From assembly GCA_030737875.1 (NCBI GenBank), contig CM060924.1, positions 144,640,197 to 144,704,196 of the forward strand: a DNA stretch of 64,000 nucleotides, written 5' to 3'. The DNA comes from Allium sativum. Lineage: Eukaryota > Streptophyta > Magnoliopsida > Asparagales > Amaryllidaceae. This document shows positions 13,695-24,244 of the stretch, piece after piece. The position numbers and the translations under genes are program-made. Every line of letters begins with the position of its first letter. The first letter of the stretch is position 1. A model generated the notes under the pieces. The model saw only the letters and a program-made list of their open reading frames with translations, ran no database searches and was not told where the DNA came from.

Positions 13695-16374
13695 TGTGAC
13701 GGCCCGCCTCGCACCAGCCTGCATTTCCTCCAAGAGTGCGCTGTACACATGCCCGACTAGCACAAGACGGTCGTCAGAAGAAAGGAAAGAAAAGAATGAA
13801 CTAATCAAAGAACCTGTAGAATGTCTCACAGCGCATGGGATAAAATATAATAATAACATACTTGACATAAAACAGGCGAGACAGTGCATAAGCTGATAAC
13901 TAATAATCAATGTCAACATCAAAGCAGCGGAAATCCATATACAGCTTATTACAACTTTCCAAATTTACTGTCTCTAATAAAAAGAAAGCTAAAATAGAAG
14001 ATACACCAACAATGCCCAAGCAGTGATCTTCAACAACACAGGGAGAATATTATGTATATAGTACGTGGAAGCCTCCTGCTCGTCTCCGGACCATCTACCC
14101 GTGCATCACCGGCTAACCTGTCTCTAGTCTGCTCGTGTGAGCACCCAGAGTAATAAGAAGAGACATAAAACTCTGGGTCAGACATAAAGCCTGGTATGAG
14201 CGATAAGCATCTAAACAGAGTAATAACAGGTATACTAAACCATACCTGAACCTGGACCTGCAACCAAAGAGTTAGTACCACATACCGTACAATACTCCAA
14301 GGTGCCATAACAAATAGTGTAAGAATATGGGGTTGGGGTGTGCATGTCACAATGATAGCAAACAAATCATCCATAGCAACCATCCTCACATCTCTCACTC
14401 AGTGCGTAAAGCGTACGACATCTACCACTTTGGAACACTAGACAAACTGAGGCAACGACGAATCCCGACTTGTAGAAACCCTGCTATGACCAAGCCAAAC
14501 ACTTGGAGTCATGACCAAACATTTCAATGACCCACTTCATTGGTCGTAGCCCTTGGTTCTACCAATGCCGTAATGGCCCTGAATCCGCCTTCGTACCTCC
14601 TACCATAGTGGTCCAAAGCTATAGGTGTCGATAACTCCTTAGCACGCGTCCCGCAGCAAAGCCCAATCATGAAGTGAACTCGTTGATTCCCATCTGAATC
14701 TTAAGCTCTAACTTCTCATTTGGACTTCCTTTGCATCTCGGGTTTGGTCGAATTGGAGTGGGTCTTCAGAAAAGTTGTCGTGCAGTAGCAACTCTAGAAT
14801 TTGGTTCGGTTCAGTCACCCATGCTCGGTTCAGTTCGGTCACCCATGCTCGGTTCGGTTCGGTCACCCATGCTCGGTTCGGTTCGGAGTGCCACCTTCCT
14901 CTGGGTTCGGATCCTTCTCCTTGTCTTCTTTCATTCGATTCGGGTCGGGCACTTCGCTCCGGGTCGGGTCAGGGTCTTCCTCCAGGTCGGGTCGGGTGTC
15001 CTTCCCTCCAGCGCTCCAATCCCTAGCTTATTTCTTCACGTATTCCGATCCGACCCCTCCTTGCCATCTGATCCGCGTGGCTTCCCCTCCTGCTTCTCCC
15101 GAGTGTTTGCTTCCGATCCGAGCCCTGCATCTCCATATCGATCCGATCTGGCCTCCAATCACTCTCCCGATCCGATCCGCTCCGCTCCTTAGCTTACTCC
15201 GATCCGATCCCCTTGTCCACCCCAACTCTAAGTGAACAGCCTTCCTTTTTGCCAAGCCTTCTCCAGCGACAAGTTCCAATCCAGTTCGAATCTCCTTGGT
15301 CAGTTCACAAATCCGATCCGACCCCCTTTCTCCGATCCGAACCGGTTCGGAACCTGCACACTTCTGAAACTTTCCAGCGAGCTTTCTACGCCGTTCGACG
15401 ACGTTTTCGAACAACTTAACTATTCTAATCAATCATGAAACATACCATAGAGTCATAGCAACATGTAATAGCAACCACAAACAGCAAACAACAATTTAAA
15501 TGAATCAAAATGAATCAAAAGTGGCTAAAACCTCACATTTTCCTATAATCCTTCTTAATCATGTTTAAGCATACGATTAGCAAAACACATCGAAATTAAC
15601 CCAAATTTCTAACAGAGCCTTAAAACATTATTTTAGAATTTTAAGAATTTTTCCAGAATTTATTTACGTATAAATTCGCTAATCTTCACTAATTACCCCT
15701 AATCACCGTAATTAGTGCAAAAACTATGCAAATCACTCACCTTGGCCACAAATGAAATTCTCAGAACTGAAACTCCTCTGATTTGGGGCGAATACTGATG
15801 TCTAACAGCGGCTCCAACCTTGCTTTGGTGCTTTTTCTCCTTAATTTGGTGTTGCTAAGCCTAATCTTCAATTAGAGAGTGATTTGGGGTGTTTTAGATG
15901 TAGGAAGCCATTACTAAGGTTTCAAGGAGGTTTGTGGCGGCTCAAAACTGAAATGAAAGTGATAACCTAACCCTAATCAGACCTCCTATACCTCTAAACC
16001 CGAAATTCCCCTTGGGCCTAGCTGCTAATTACCCGCTTAAGCCCAATTAAGCTGTCTTTCACCATCTGAAACTTGTTTCAGCCATATCTCCCAAACGGTA
16101 AGTCCGTTTGGCTAATGTGACCACTCTACGGAAAGAGAAACCATCATCCGAAGCCAATGGAAGTGGTTTCAGGTCAAAATTCCTTTCCAGTCAAAAGTTA
16201 TGGCCAAAACAGTGCCAACTAGGGGTAAAATGGTCATTTAAAAATCAGGAAAAATCATGAACATGGGAAATGACCCCAATAGTCGTCTCCCAAAGTTACA
16301 TGACCATACGATTTCGTATGTGAAAGAAATAAATATTCTACGATCCTACGATGCGTAGAATGCGGGTCGTTACA
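13695..16374 (-). mobile_element. 5' LTR of B1
   Basis: This is the 2680-bp partner of 6275-8954 and the LTR from which the genomic RNA would start. The single difference from its partner is at 16052. Confidence 0.97.
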
Positions 16375-16379
16375 TACGG
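16375..16379. repeat. Target-site duplication of B1, right copy (tacgg)
   Basis: It matches 6270-6274. Removing B1 and one copy rejoins the X LTR with a sequence homologous to X' around 57080-57180. Confidence 0.95.
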
Positions 16380-17871
16380 GACGAGGAATAAGATGCCTCC
16401 AGTTTCGTTCAGACCCAGAACAAACTTGTAAATGGATTGTGTGTCTGACATTTGATTTTATTCTGTGTTGATTGATTTCTATCTAATATATATTTGTTTG
16501 GTGGCGGAGAATTGATTCTCTTGCTTAACACCCTTCTCTGAGACGTAGGAGCTCAGAGGTTATATGTCGATAGATATCAGTCGCATGGCATGAATTGCCT
16601 GTGTGGCATGTTGAGATGCAAATGATCAAGGCTTCTGTTGAAAAGAAGAGTCTTGTGGTTGATGATTAAAGAACGGCTTTAATACGGCATAGCTTTGTGT
16701 ATAGCGTTAATTCGCGAGCCTCACACCCTGGTGTGAACCAGAAATGGGAAGGACCTCAGGGAAATGGACATATGTTGGTTTCTAGCTAGGGGTGGTGTCA
16801 GTATTTTGCAAGCCCTGACATTTTACTCATGTGGATGTTGCTTATTATAACTTGATGGATAGAGAGGTGCCTCAGATATATCGGCACTACGGGGCCGATG
16901 GATGGTATGGTCTTTATATAGACCCATTTTATGCCCCACAGGGCAGACTAGCAAATAGTTTATGGTATTGCTAATCATCGACGGTTGATCGGCCCTAACG
17001 ATTCGGGTGCAGTTGCGACTGAGACCTGAGGCACGGGCTAGAGTGTCTCGAATTAGCACAGGGTTTTCCCATTGCCATGGTTCACAGATGGAATCCAACT
17101 TTCAATACGTGACATTTCAGTTTTGATTGTAGAGCCTAGTATTGGAGACATGATAGATGGTACCCATGCCGCTTATGATTGATACATTTATATTTGAAGT
17201 CGTTTTGACACTATACACTTATAATAGTATCAAATGATTTGTTTTAAACGTACCCAGCATGTTTGGCAATTTTAAGGGAAAAGCCTATCCTCCGGCTTGT
17301 GTTGCATTGTGTGATGGGACTTGGGTCTTGTAATAGCTTCATTTTTCCAAAAAGCATTGCACTATTTGTTCTATGCACTAGTATTCTTGGGAGGAAACCC
17401 GTTCCGTGTTATATGGCGTTGTCCCTTGATTTACCGAACTTTAAGAATCAAATTAATAACCGTTTTAGTTCTCAACCAGTCACATGACTGACCTGGAGTT
17501 TATTTTTTTAACCTAAACTCTGGGTCCCCCTATTTTCCACATGGGCAGCTAGTAGTTTTTGTTTTGCAGATTTATATTCATAGGATTCTGATTTACAGCT
17601 GAAGCGATATTCGGAAAGCTCTATATCCGTGTATTACTTTCAGTTGTGTTTTGTATTGTTTTTTCGTTGCTATGTGTTTAAATGTAATTTAAATCTCTGA
17701 TATTTATCAAATGTATGTTATTCATTCATACTCTGTTATATTCTTGTATTCTGATTGAATTGTTGTAATAAGCAATGAAATGTTCTTCTGTTTGTGTTCC
17801 TTTGTGTTCCGATTCGTCTTGTGCTCGAAGCAATCCGTTCTTTCCTTCACGGGGAAGTTCGGGTTGTTTCA
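16380..17871 (+). mobile_element. 3' LTR of element X, second part
   Basis: It continues the LTR interrupted at 6274 and ends gggttgtttca at 17871. Its last 450 bp match 1-441. Hairpin and ttccgctg-type motifs are conserved. The next base begins decayed RT coding sequence of element C, so X inserted into C; the expected target duplication would start gcaga, with its left copy upstream of the window. Frames at 16823-17098, 17263-17487 and 17775-17988 lie in LTR DNA and are not supported as genes. Confidence 0.85.
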
Positions 17872-19093
17872 GCAGATTTCAGAATTATTACAAAAAGGGT
17901 TCATTCGACGAAGTACCTCAGAATGAGGTGCACCGATTGTGTTTGCCACCAAAGCAGACATATATTTAAGGCTTTGTGTGGATTATAGGTGACTTAATAA
18001 GTTGGCCAAGAAGAATAGGCACCCCTTACCTAGAATCGATGACCTTTTTGACCTCTTGGGAGGATCCAATTTAACCATGCGACTGAATTTAACCAGTTAA
18101 GAATTGCGGCGGACAGTAAGGGCAGAACTGCGTTTAGGACGCCAGATGGATTGTTCCAATGGTAAGTTATGCCCTTCGGACTAACGAATGCACCCTCCTT
18201 TTTTATTGACCTCATGAGTAGAGTGTTTAGGGGCATTCTAAATAAGATTGTGGTAGTCTTCGTAGATGATATCCTTATATTTTCTAAAGATCATAAACAA
18301 CAAGAAAATCACTTAAAACAAGTTTTAGGGATATTAAGAAAGAACCAATTGAAAGAAAAAATTTCAAAGTGCCATTTTTGGAGGGAAGAAGTTAGATTTT
18401 TAGGGCATGTTATGTCAAGTAAAGGCTTTGCCATAGACCCTGCAAAAATCGAGGCAATTAAGAAATTGTGGATACTTCGAAATGCCACGGAAGTGAGAAG
18501 CTTCCTTGGATTGGTCGGATATTATCGAAAATTCATTAAAGATTATACTACTTTAACTTAATCAACGAAAAAGAATTCAGTGTTTTCTTGGAATAATAAA
18601 TGTTACATAGCCTTTAAGAAATTAAAGGAAGTATTAACTAGCACGCCAGTTCTAATTATAACCGACGGTTCAAAATTATTTACCGTTTACACTGATACAT
18701 GTTGGACCAGTTTAGGAGTAGTCCTTATGCAAGAAGGAAGAGTAGTTTCTTACGCTAGTAGATGACTCAAGGATCCAGAGAATAGATACCCAGTTCATGA
18801 CTTTGAGTTAGCCGCAATAGTGCTCGCCCTTAAAATGTGGAGGCATTATCTTTTAGGGGAGAAATTCGAACTCTTTACCGACCATAAATCCCTAAAGTAT
18901 TTCTTTTCTCAACGTGTCCTAAACTTGAGGCAACAAAGGTGGATGAAATATATTGCCTCATTTGATTTCATGATCCAGTATACCCCGGGAAAGGGGAATG
19001 TTGTGGCAGATGCTTTAAGTAGGAGACACGCAACCTTGAAAGTGATGACAGAATGGAAGCAATTAGAGTTTCTCTCTAATTTTAATTTGCAAC
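17872..19093 (+). pseudogene. Element C pol remnant, part 1: reverse transcriptase and RNase H
   Basis: Reading from 17872 gives a decayed RT start (KGFIRRST-like, with stops), then recognisable [24 protein letters not shown] at about 18255, and KCHFW. RNase H follows with [19 protein letters not shown] and [16 protein letters not shown]. Stops and frame changes lie in the first 300 bp, after 18561 and after 18765. The fragment begins abruptly because X inserted here and ends at 19093 where A inserted. It would have copied the element's RNA into DNA; it cannot now. Confidence 0.93.
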
Positions 19094-22000
19094 TGTAATG
19101 ACCCGGTTCTTAACATATATCACTAACACAAATAGTAATCGATCGTAAGTATAAATTTACAAATATGATTTAACTCCACACTTTAAACAATTCAAACACG
19201 TGAAACCTTGTGTATAATAGCATTTGTTTAAATTCATTAAACATGTGTGTGTAGCTTATATATAAGAAGTGCCATTTCCTTTATGCTATCGCCTACCTTG
19301 TTTTATTTTTATAAGACAACTTTGTTTTAGTAGAATCTTGAGTTTTAAAAACAAAAGGGACATTTGGACAATTTTTACTATTTGTTTTACAATATAAGTT
19401 TCAAGAGAAAATCTTATTATTCACATATGCATCAATCAAAATTCCTGAAGTGCCATTTTTCTTATAAGATATGTTTTCATAAGTAGGTAGCCTACACTAG
19501 AAATAGGCTAGCAAATAGGATCTTGGTAGAAATATTTTTCACATGGCCAAATTGCTATCAAGATATTTACAGTTTTAAAAACATGAAACAAAGCAAAAAA
19601 AAAAAAAACCACTCTCTCATGTACTCAAGTTAAACATATTTCCCCTTAAGATTTTGTACAAAACTTGAGTATATAATCTAAAGATTTGAATGCACAAGGA
19701 TCTTCATTAGCATCTAGATCATATAGGATCTTATCATGCATATATAAACATAAGATTTGTGTGTACACTAAGATCATGCTAGCATCTAGTTGTCTAGATT
19801 TGATCATGCATATTCATCACATGGCTGTGAGTCCTTGTACAAGATTTTCAGATTTTTGCAACTCCTTGGAAGCAAAGTAAGAATTTTAAATATTTTCCTG
19901 TTAAATCATTTGTCATGTGCAACATGAGATTGAGAAAACCAATGAATTTCTAAGCATTTCTTAGCACAAAAATGGCTGCTGCATGTGTTTTTCTCTAAGG
20001 CAAGATTTAGAGTAGAACATGGGCTGGTACCTGGGCATTTAATATGATATTTCCTAGAAAACCAATGGAAGAAAAGAGAGTACATGCCCAGGGATTTTAA
20101 GAGCAAATATTTGCTGATGGTAGCCATGTTGGCCATAGGAAGAAGTGTATTGTCATCTCAAAAGTTTAGGAGAAAAGGATATTTTAAATGGTCAATCATT
20201 TGTCAATGTGAAAAGTGAAAGCTGTTTACCAGATATACATTTAATGCACCAATATTTTATATTTTTCCTCCCTTATATAAAGACCTGGCCATGCACATTC
20301 TTTCCTCACACAAAAATTGTTCGAACTAAGATCACTGAGAAGGAGAGAAAACTGAGAGTTTCACATTTTCTGGTGAGTAAACTTCTTTTTCTTCATAATT
20401 TAAATTCCTGTAATTTTCTACCAGGAAGCCGTTAAGTTGAATCTGTTGTTTGGATGTTCTTGTTACGTTGCAAGTCCTATTTTATAATCCATTCTTTTAC
20501 TGATAAGTGATTAGAGGCTGATTCTTAAAATTTTTGGTTTGGATTGCTGTATTATACCGGTAGGTTGCTTAAGTTCTGTCATTTTGTTTCAACTTTAATA
20601 ATCAAAATTGATGGTTCCTTTAATAGTAAACTTAGATTAGATGATTTAAATGCGATACCATGTAAAGTTTAAAACACTTTATACCAACCAGGTTTGTTTG
20701 AATGTAAGAAGGACATTTGAAATAAACACAGAAGCAGGAAATAAAAATAATAGGAGTTCTCTGTAAACCAAATCACACAATGGATTTTCAAACATCCTAG
20801 AAACCTATTTTGATTATATAAATGCATTAGTGGTGCGAAATGATGATATTTGATAGGTAAATCATGATTTTTAAAGTGGTGGATATTGAGAAATAATGAG
20901 ATGGACGGAAAAGGATCTTTGGCGAACTTCCGGCGAACCACTCGACTAAAACTGATGGTGTTCGGTCAAAGGGGGTGTGAGAGGTTCTAGATTGTAGGAA
21001 AAATATTAGAAGATTTTTCTAATTCATAGATTTTGAAAACAATGTAAAAATAGGGTAACAAGGGTTTTTTTTTGGTACCTGCTGTCTCGCCAGAACTGCA
21101 CCTCGATGCCAACACCAGGGGACTGCGCACCAGGGGGTTCGACGCTGGAGAATGTCAGCATGGTGTAGCTTGAGTGGCGCGAAGTTTATGGAGGGAGGTG
21201 GAAGCGGTGGAGACTTTCTTGAAAGAACCCATTTGGCCATGGCGAAGTTGAACGGTGAAAACACCCAGGCGATGAGGAGGAGGTGATCTAAGTGTGGCAA
21301 CGTGATCAGGGGGATCAAGGTGACGTGTGGTGATGGTCAGAAGGGATTGGCGGTGGCTCATGCATGTGTGCACATACACGTGTACGTGAGGAAGGGGTTC
21401 CAGGTTTTGAGGTGATCGGGCCAGAAATCATGAGATCCAGGGGGTGGTACTTGGCTAATATTGGTTTTTTGGTACTGGAATAGCCACACAAGGATTTACA
21501 GCAGATCAACATGGAAATCATGTGGTTTTGGAGTGGTGTTTTGGTACTTACTTTGCCCAGATCATGGAAGCTGGGTTGATTTTTATATGCGCACACCACG
21601 GGTCTGAAGTGGTACTTTAGTCCAAAGTGTTTTAAAAAGGAATTTTTTGAACATGAATTCAATTAAAAACCCATTTTAATTAAATAATAAATTAAATTTA
21701 AAGGAAAGATAAATAAGAAAATAAAAATAGAATTTTCATTTAAAAGATCAAGTGGAAAGGAGGAAGTGAATCAAGTGTAGAAGATCGAATGAAGTTTTGA
21801 CAAAGTTGAAAATCAAGTGTAAAAGCTGAAATATAAATTATAAATTTAGTTTATTTATGAATAATTAGAATAAGGAACAATTTTCTAAAGAATAATGTAA
21901 GTATTTATTTATAAAGTTGGCAAACAAAGTGGAAAGAAAAACCGTGTGCGACGCGCACACTGAAATTGTCCATTTTTAAGAAAAAATATCAAAATACTCA

Positions 22001-23398
22001 TATATAACCAAAATAATCATATACTGTTTTGTTTGACTAAAAATCATAAACAAAGGTATGTAAATTAAAATTATAATCTTGTTAGGAAAATAATTTTAAA
22101 AAAGAAATATTACGCTAATCATTTCGAAGAGTCCGGAATTTATATTCCACTTCGACTTGATTTATACGCAGCGCATCAGAGATTATTAAAGATAATTGAA
22201 GATAGAGATAAGGAAGGGCTATTATTGAATAGTGCCTTCGGTTTGTCCAATCCCAGTTAAACTTGTATGGATGAATGTCTGACAAAGTAATTCTAACTGA
22301 TCACGTACGTTGATCTCTTCAAACGTATTTATATGGTGGTAGAGGAATTCGTTTCTCTTACTTTATACCTATAATATATTTTTGGGGAAGTCAATTAGTG
22401 GTTGGAGAGTTTTGACGATGTGGAATTCAAAAGAAATAAACAATGATGATGAAAAGGCAAGTCTAGCCTCAGGCCTCACACCCAGGAAATGACAAAAATC
22501 GGGCAGGCAGCATGGCTATGTGGGTCGCTCCCATTAGGGTGTAGCATCTCCTATTTAGAGAAATTGTTTTTGTTTCTTACTCTATCGATTCTGTCCCATT
22601 TGGGAAATGGTTGCCGTACACAACCATTGGTGATATACATTCGATACGCTCAAGAGAAATGAGTGGTCGGTCATGTGTGGGCCAAGTTGCAAGACTTTCT
22701 TGTTGAACCCAGTGTACTTGCCTCTAGAGATACACGATCTTAAGGTGGTTCCATACCTTGTCATAGTTGGAAATCCATTATCCATATGCGCCAAGCAGTT
22801 TTTAATTGTATACTATATAGGAGAATGTGAGATGTAAGCGTTCATCTAGATTCTAAATTATTTGTGAAAACCCCTAGACACTACGATAATATCTTATTTA
22901 AAGTATACAAAGTGTTTTATTCTCATAAGGAAAAACCCGTTCCGTATTCATGGCATGGTCTTATGAGATATTTTTATTTGTTTTAAATCGTTTATCATAC
23001 CAGCCCCCTAACTGACCTGGAGTTTATTTTTCTGTGTTTTTTCTTAAACTCTTGGGTACTCATATCATTTGTTATGAGTAGACAAGTGAATCGGGTCATG
23101 ATAAAACTTGGGAAGCTGGATGGAAACTATCTGTGTGTTGTTCTACTACTGTATAATTATAAGTATGCAAGTTTGGTCATCAATGATATGCATAATTAAA
23201 GTTGTACTAAGAAGTGGCTTGTATCCCTAGATCTATTATGCTCTAAGGTAATATGTCCTGATGTATAATATTATGAAGTATCATCTTTAATAAAATTCCG
23301 CTGTGAGATTCTGATGTTTTCTGTAGTTTTACCTTCTATCTATTCTTATTCTTATTAATGACATGACTTCCGATGTGTTCGAAAGTTGGGTCGTTACA
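19094..23398 (+). mobile_element. 5' LTR of element A
   Basis: It contains a TATA box (20274-20280), a splice-donor-like site (ctg/gtgagt at 20372/20373), a GC-rich island (21060-21320), the hairpin pair (23015-23079) and the ttccgctg motif near 23297. Frames within it (for example 19686-19880, 20669-20941, 21019-21318 and 21315-21662) have no family similarity and lie in LTR DNA. Confidence 0.95.
20274..20280 (+). promoter_or_regulatory. TATA box of the element A LTR
   Basis: tatataa lies in a typical plant context, preceded by a pyrimidine-rich stretch. It is conserved in the 3' LTR at 39783-39790. Transcription would begin near 20305, making U3 about 1.2 kb and R plus U5 about 3.1 kb. Confidence 0.7.
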
Positions 23399-23400
23399 GT

Positions 23401-23412
23401 TGGTATCAGAGC
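23401..23412 (+). promoter_or_regulatory. Primer binding site of element A (initiator Met tRNA)
   Basis: tggtatcagagc is a perfect match, two bases after the LTR end. Confidence 0.95.
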
Positions 23413-23565
23413 TTAGGTTACTGATTACCTTGGATTTGGGTGAGTGTGAGAGAGCGTATTTTTATATAAATTTAGAACAAAGTTAGATCAACTTGAATGA
23501 TATACCTAAGTTAGTTATATCCAATCAAGTCTTGATTATCAACCTGTTATATTCAGGTGATTAGA

Positions 23566-24244
23566 ATGAGTAACCGAGGAGGAAGAGGTCGAGCTAGTGG
23601 GACTTCCACTACTACTGGTCGTAATACTGCCTCCCAAGATCAAGGAGACACTATGGAGGAAGTTACACTAGTCCAGCAGGACAAAAGCTTTGCAACTATC
23701 TGTAAGGAGTATACCACTCTAGGAGGGAAGCTATTCAAAGGGACTGAGTTTTTTATTGAGATTCAAGCGTGGTTAAGGTCCTATGAAAGGATTTTCAAAG
23801 GATTGAAGTTGAATGATGATCAGAAACGTCTTTTGGCTTCATGGCAACTCCAAGGAGCTGCTGCAATTTGGTGGGACGCTCAAACTGCGAACGATCCTGA
23901 AGAGGATTTTACTTGGGACAAATTCAAAGAGGCATTCGAAGCGCAATTTCTTCCTGCGGCTGGAAAAACTAGGATGTATCGGGATTTCATCGATCTTAAA
24001 CAAGGGAACATGAAAATATCCGAAAATGAAAATAAGTTTAATTCACTTTCCTGCTTTGGGCCAGAGTTAATCAACACCCCGCTCAAGAAGAATGAAATGT
24101 TTATAGCACGCTTGAAGGGTAGCTTGCAAGTTAAAATGATTGGGCATCTTAAGATTCCATTTGTTGATCTGGTGGATATGGCAGTTCATTATGAGGCACT
24201 GGAGGGAAAGAAGCCGGTTGCAAAAGCATAAGCGGGAGAACCCA
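23566..24244 (+). pseudogene. Element A gag, N-terminal part, cut by B2
   Basis: The frame starts at the ATG at 23566 (MSNRGGRGRASG) and encodes about 220 residues of a retrotransposon gag capsid domain, including FKGTEFF, LLASWQLQGAAAIWWDA and ITLKKNEMFIA-like blocks typical of plant gypsy gag. A TAA at 24229-24231 stops it just before the B2 insertion at 24245. The zinc knuckles that belong to this protein are on the far side of B2 at 33241 and 33394. The protein would have formed the particle coat; the stop and insertion disable it. Confidence 0.9.

Larger units (their letters stand above)
6275..16374 (-). mobile_element. B1: complete, very young Ty3/gypsy chromovirus LTR retrotransposon
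   Basis: A 10,100-bp element on the minus strand with two 2680-bp LTRs, a perfect tacgg target duplication, primer site, polypurine tract and one full-length gag-pol frame. The LTRs differ only at 8632 (a) against 16052 (c). At 1.3e-8 substitutions per site per year this implies an insertion on the order of ten thousand years old. Domain order (RT, RNase H, integrase, chromodomain) places it among chromoviruses. The long LTRs and two gag zinc knuckles point to the Tekay/Del lineage, but lineage assignment needs an RT tree. It lies inside the 3' LTR of X. Confidence 0.97.

Noticed and set aside
13491..13922. N-terminal extension of B1 gag-pol by 144 residues into the LTR
   Set aside because: It would begin in the LTR and cross the primer site. 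B2 gag and gypsy structure support the ATG at 13490.
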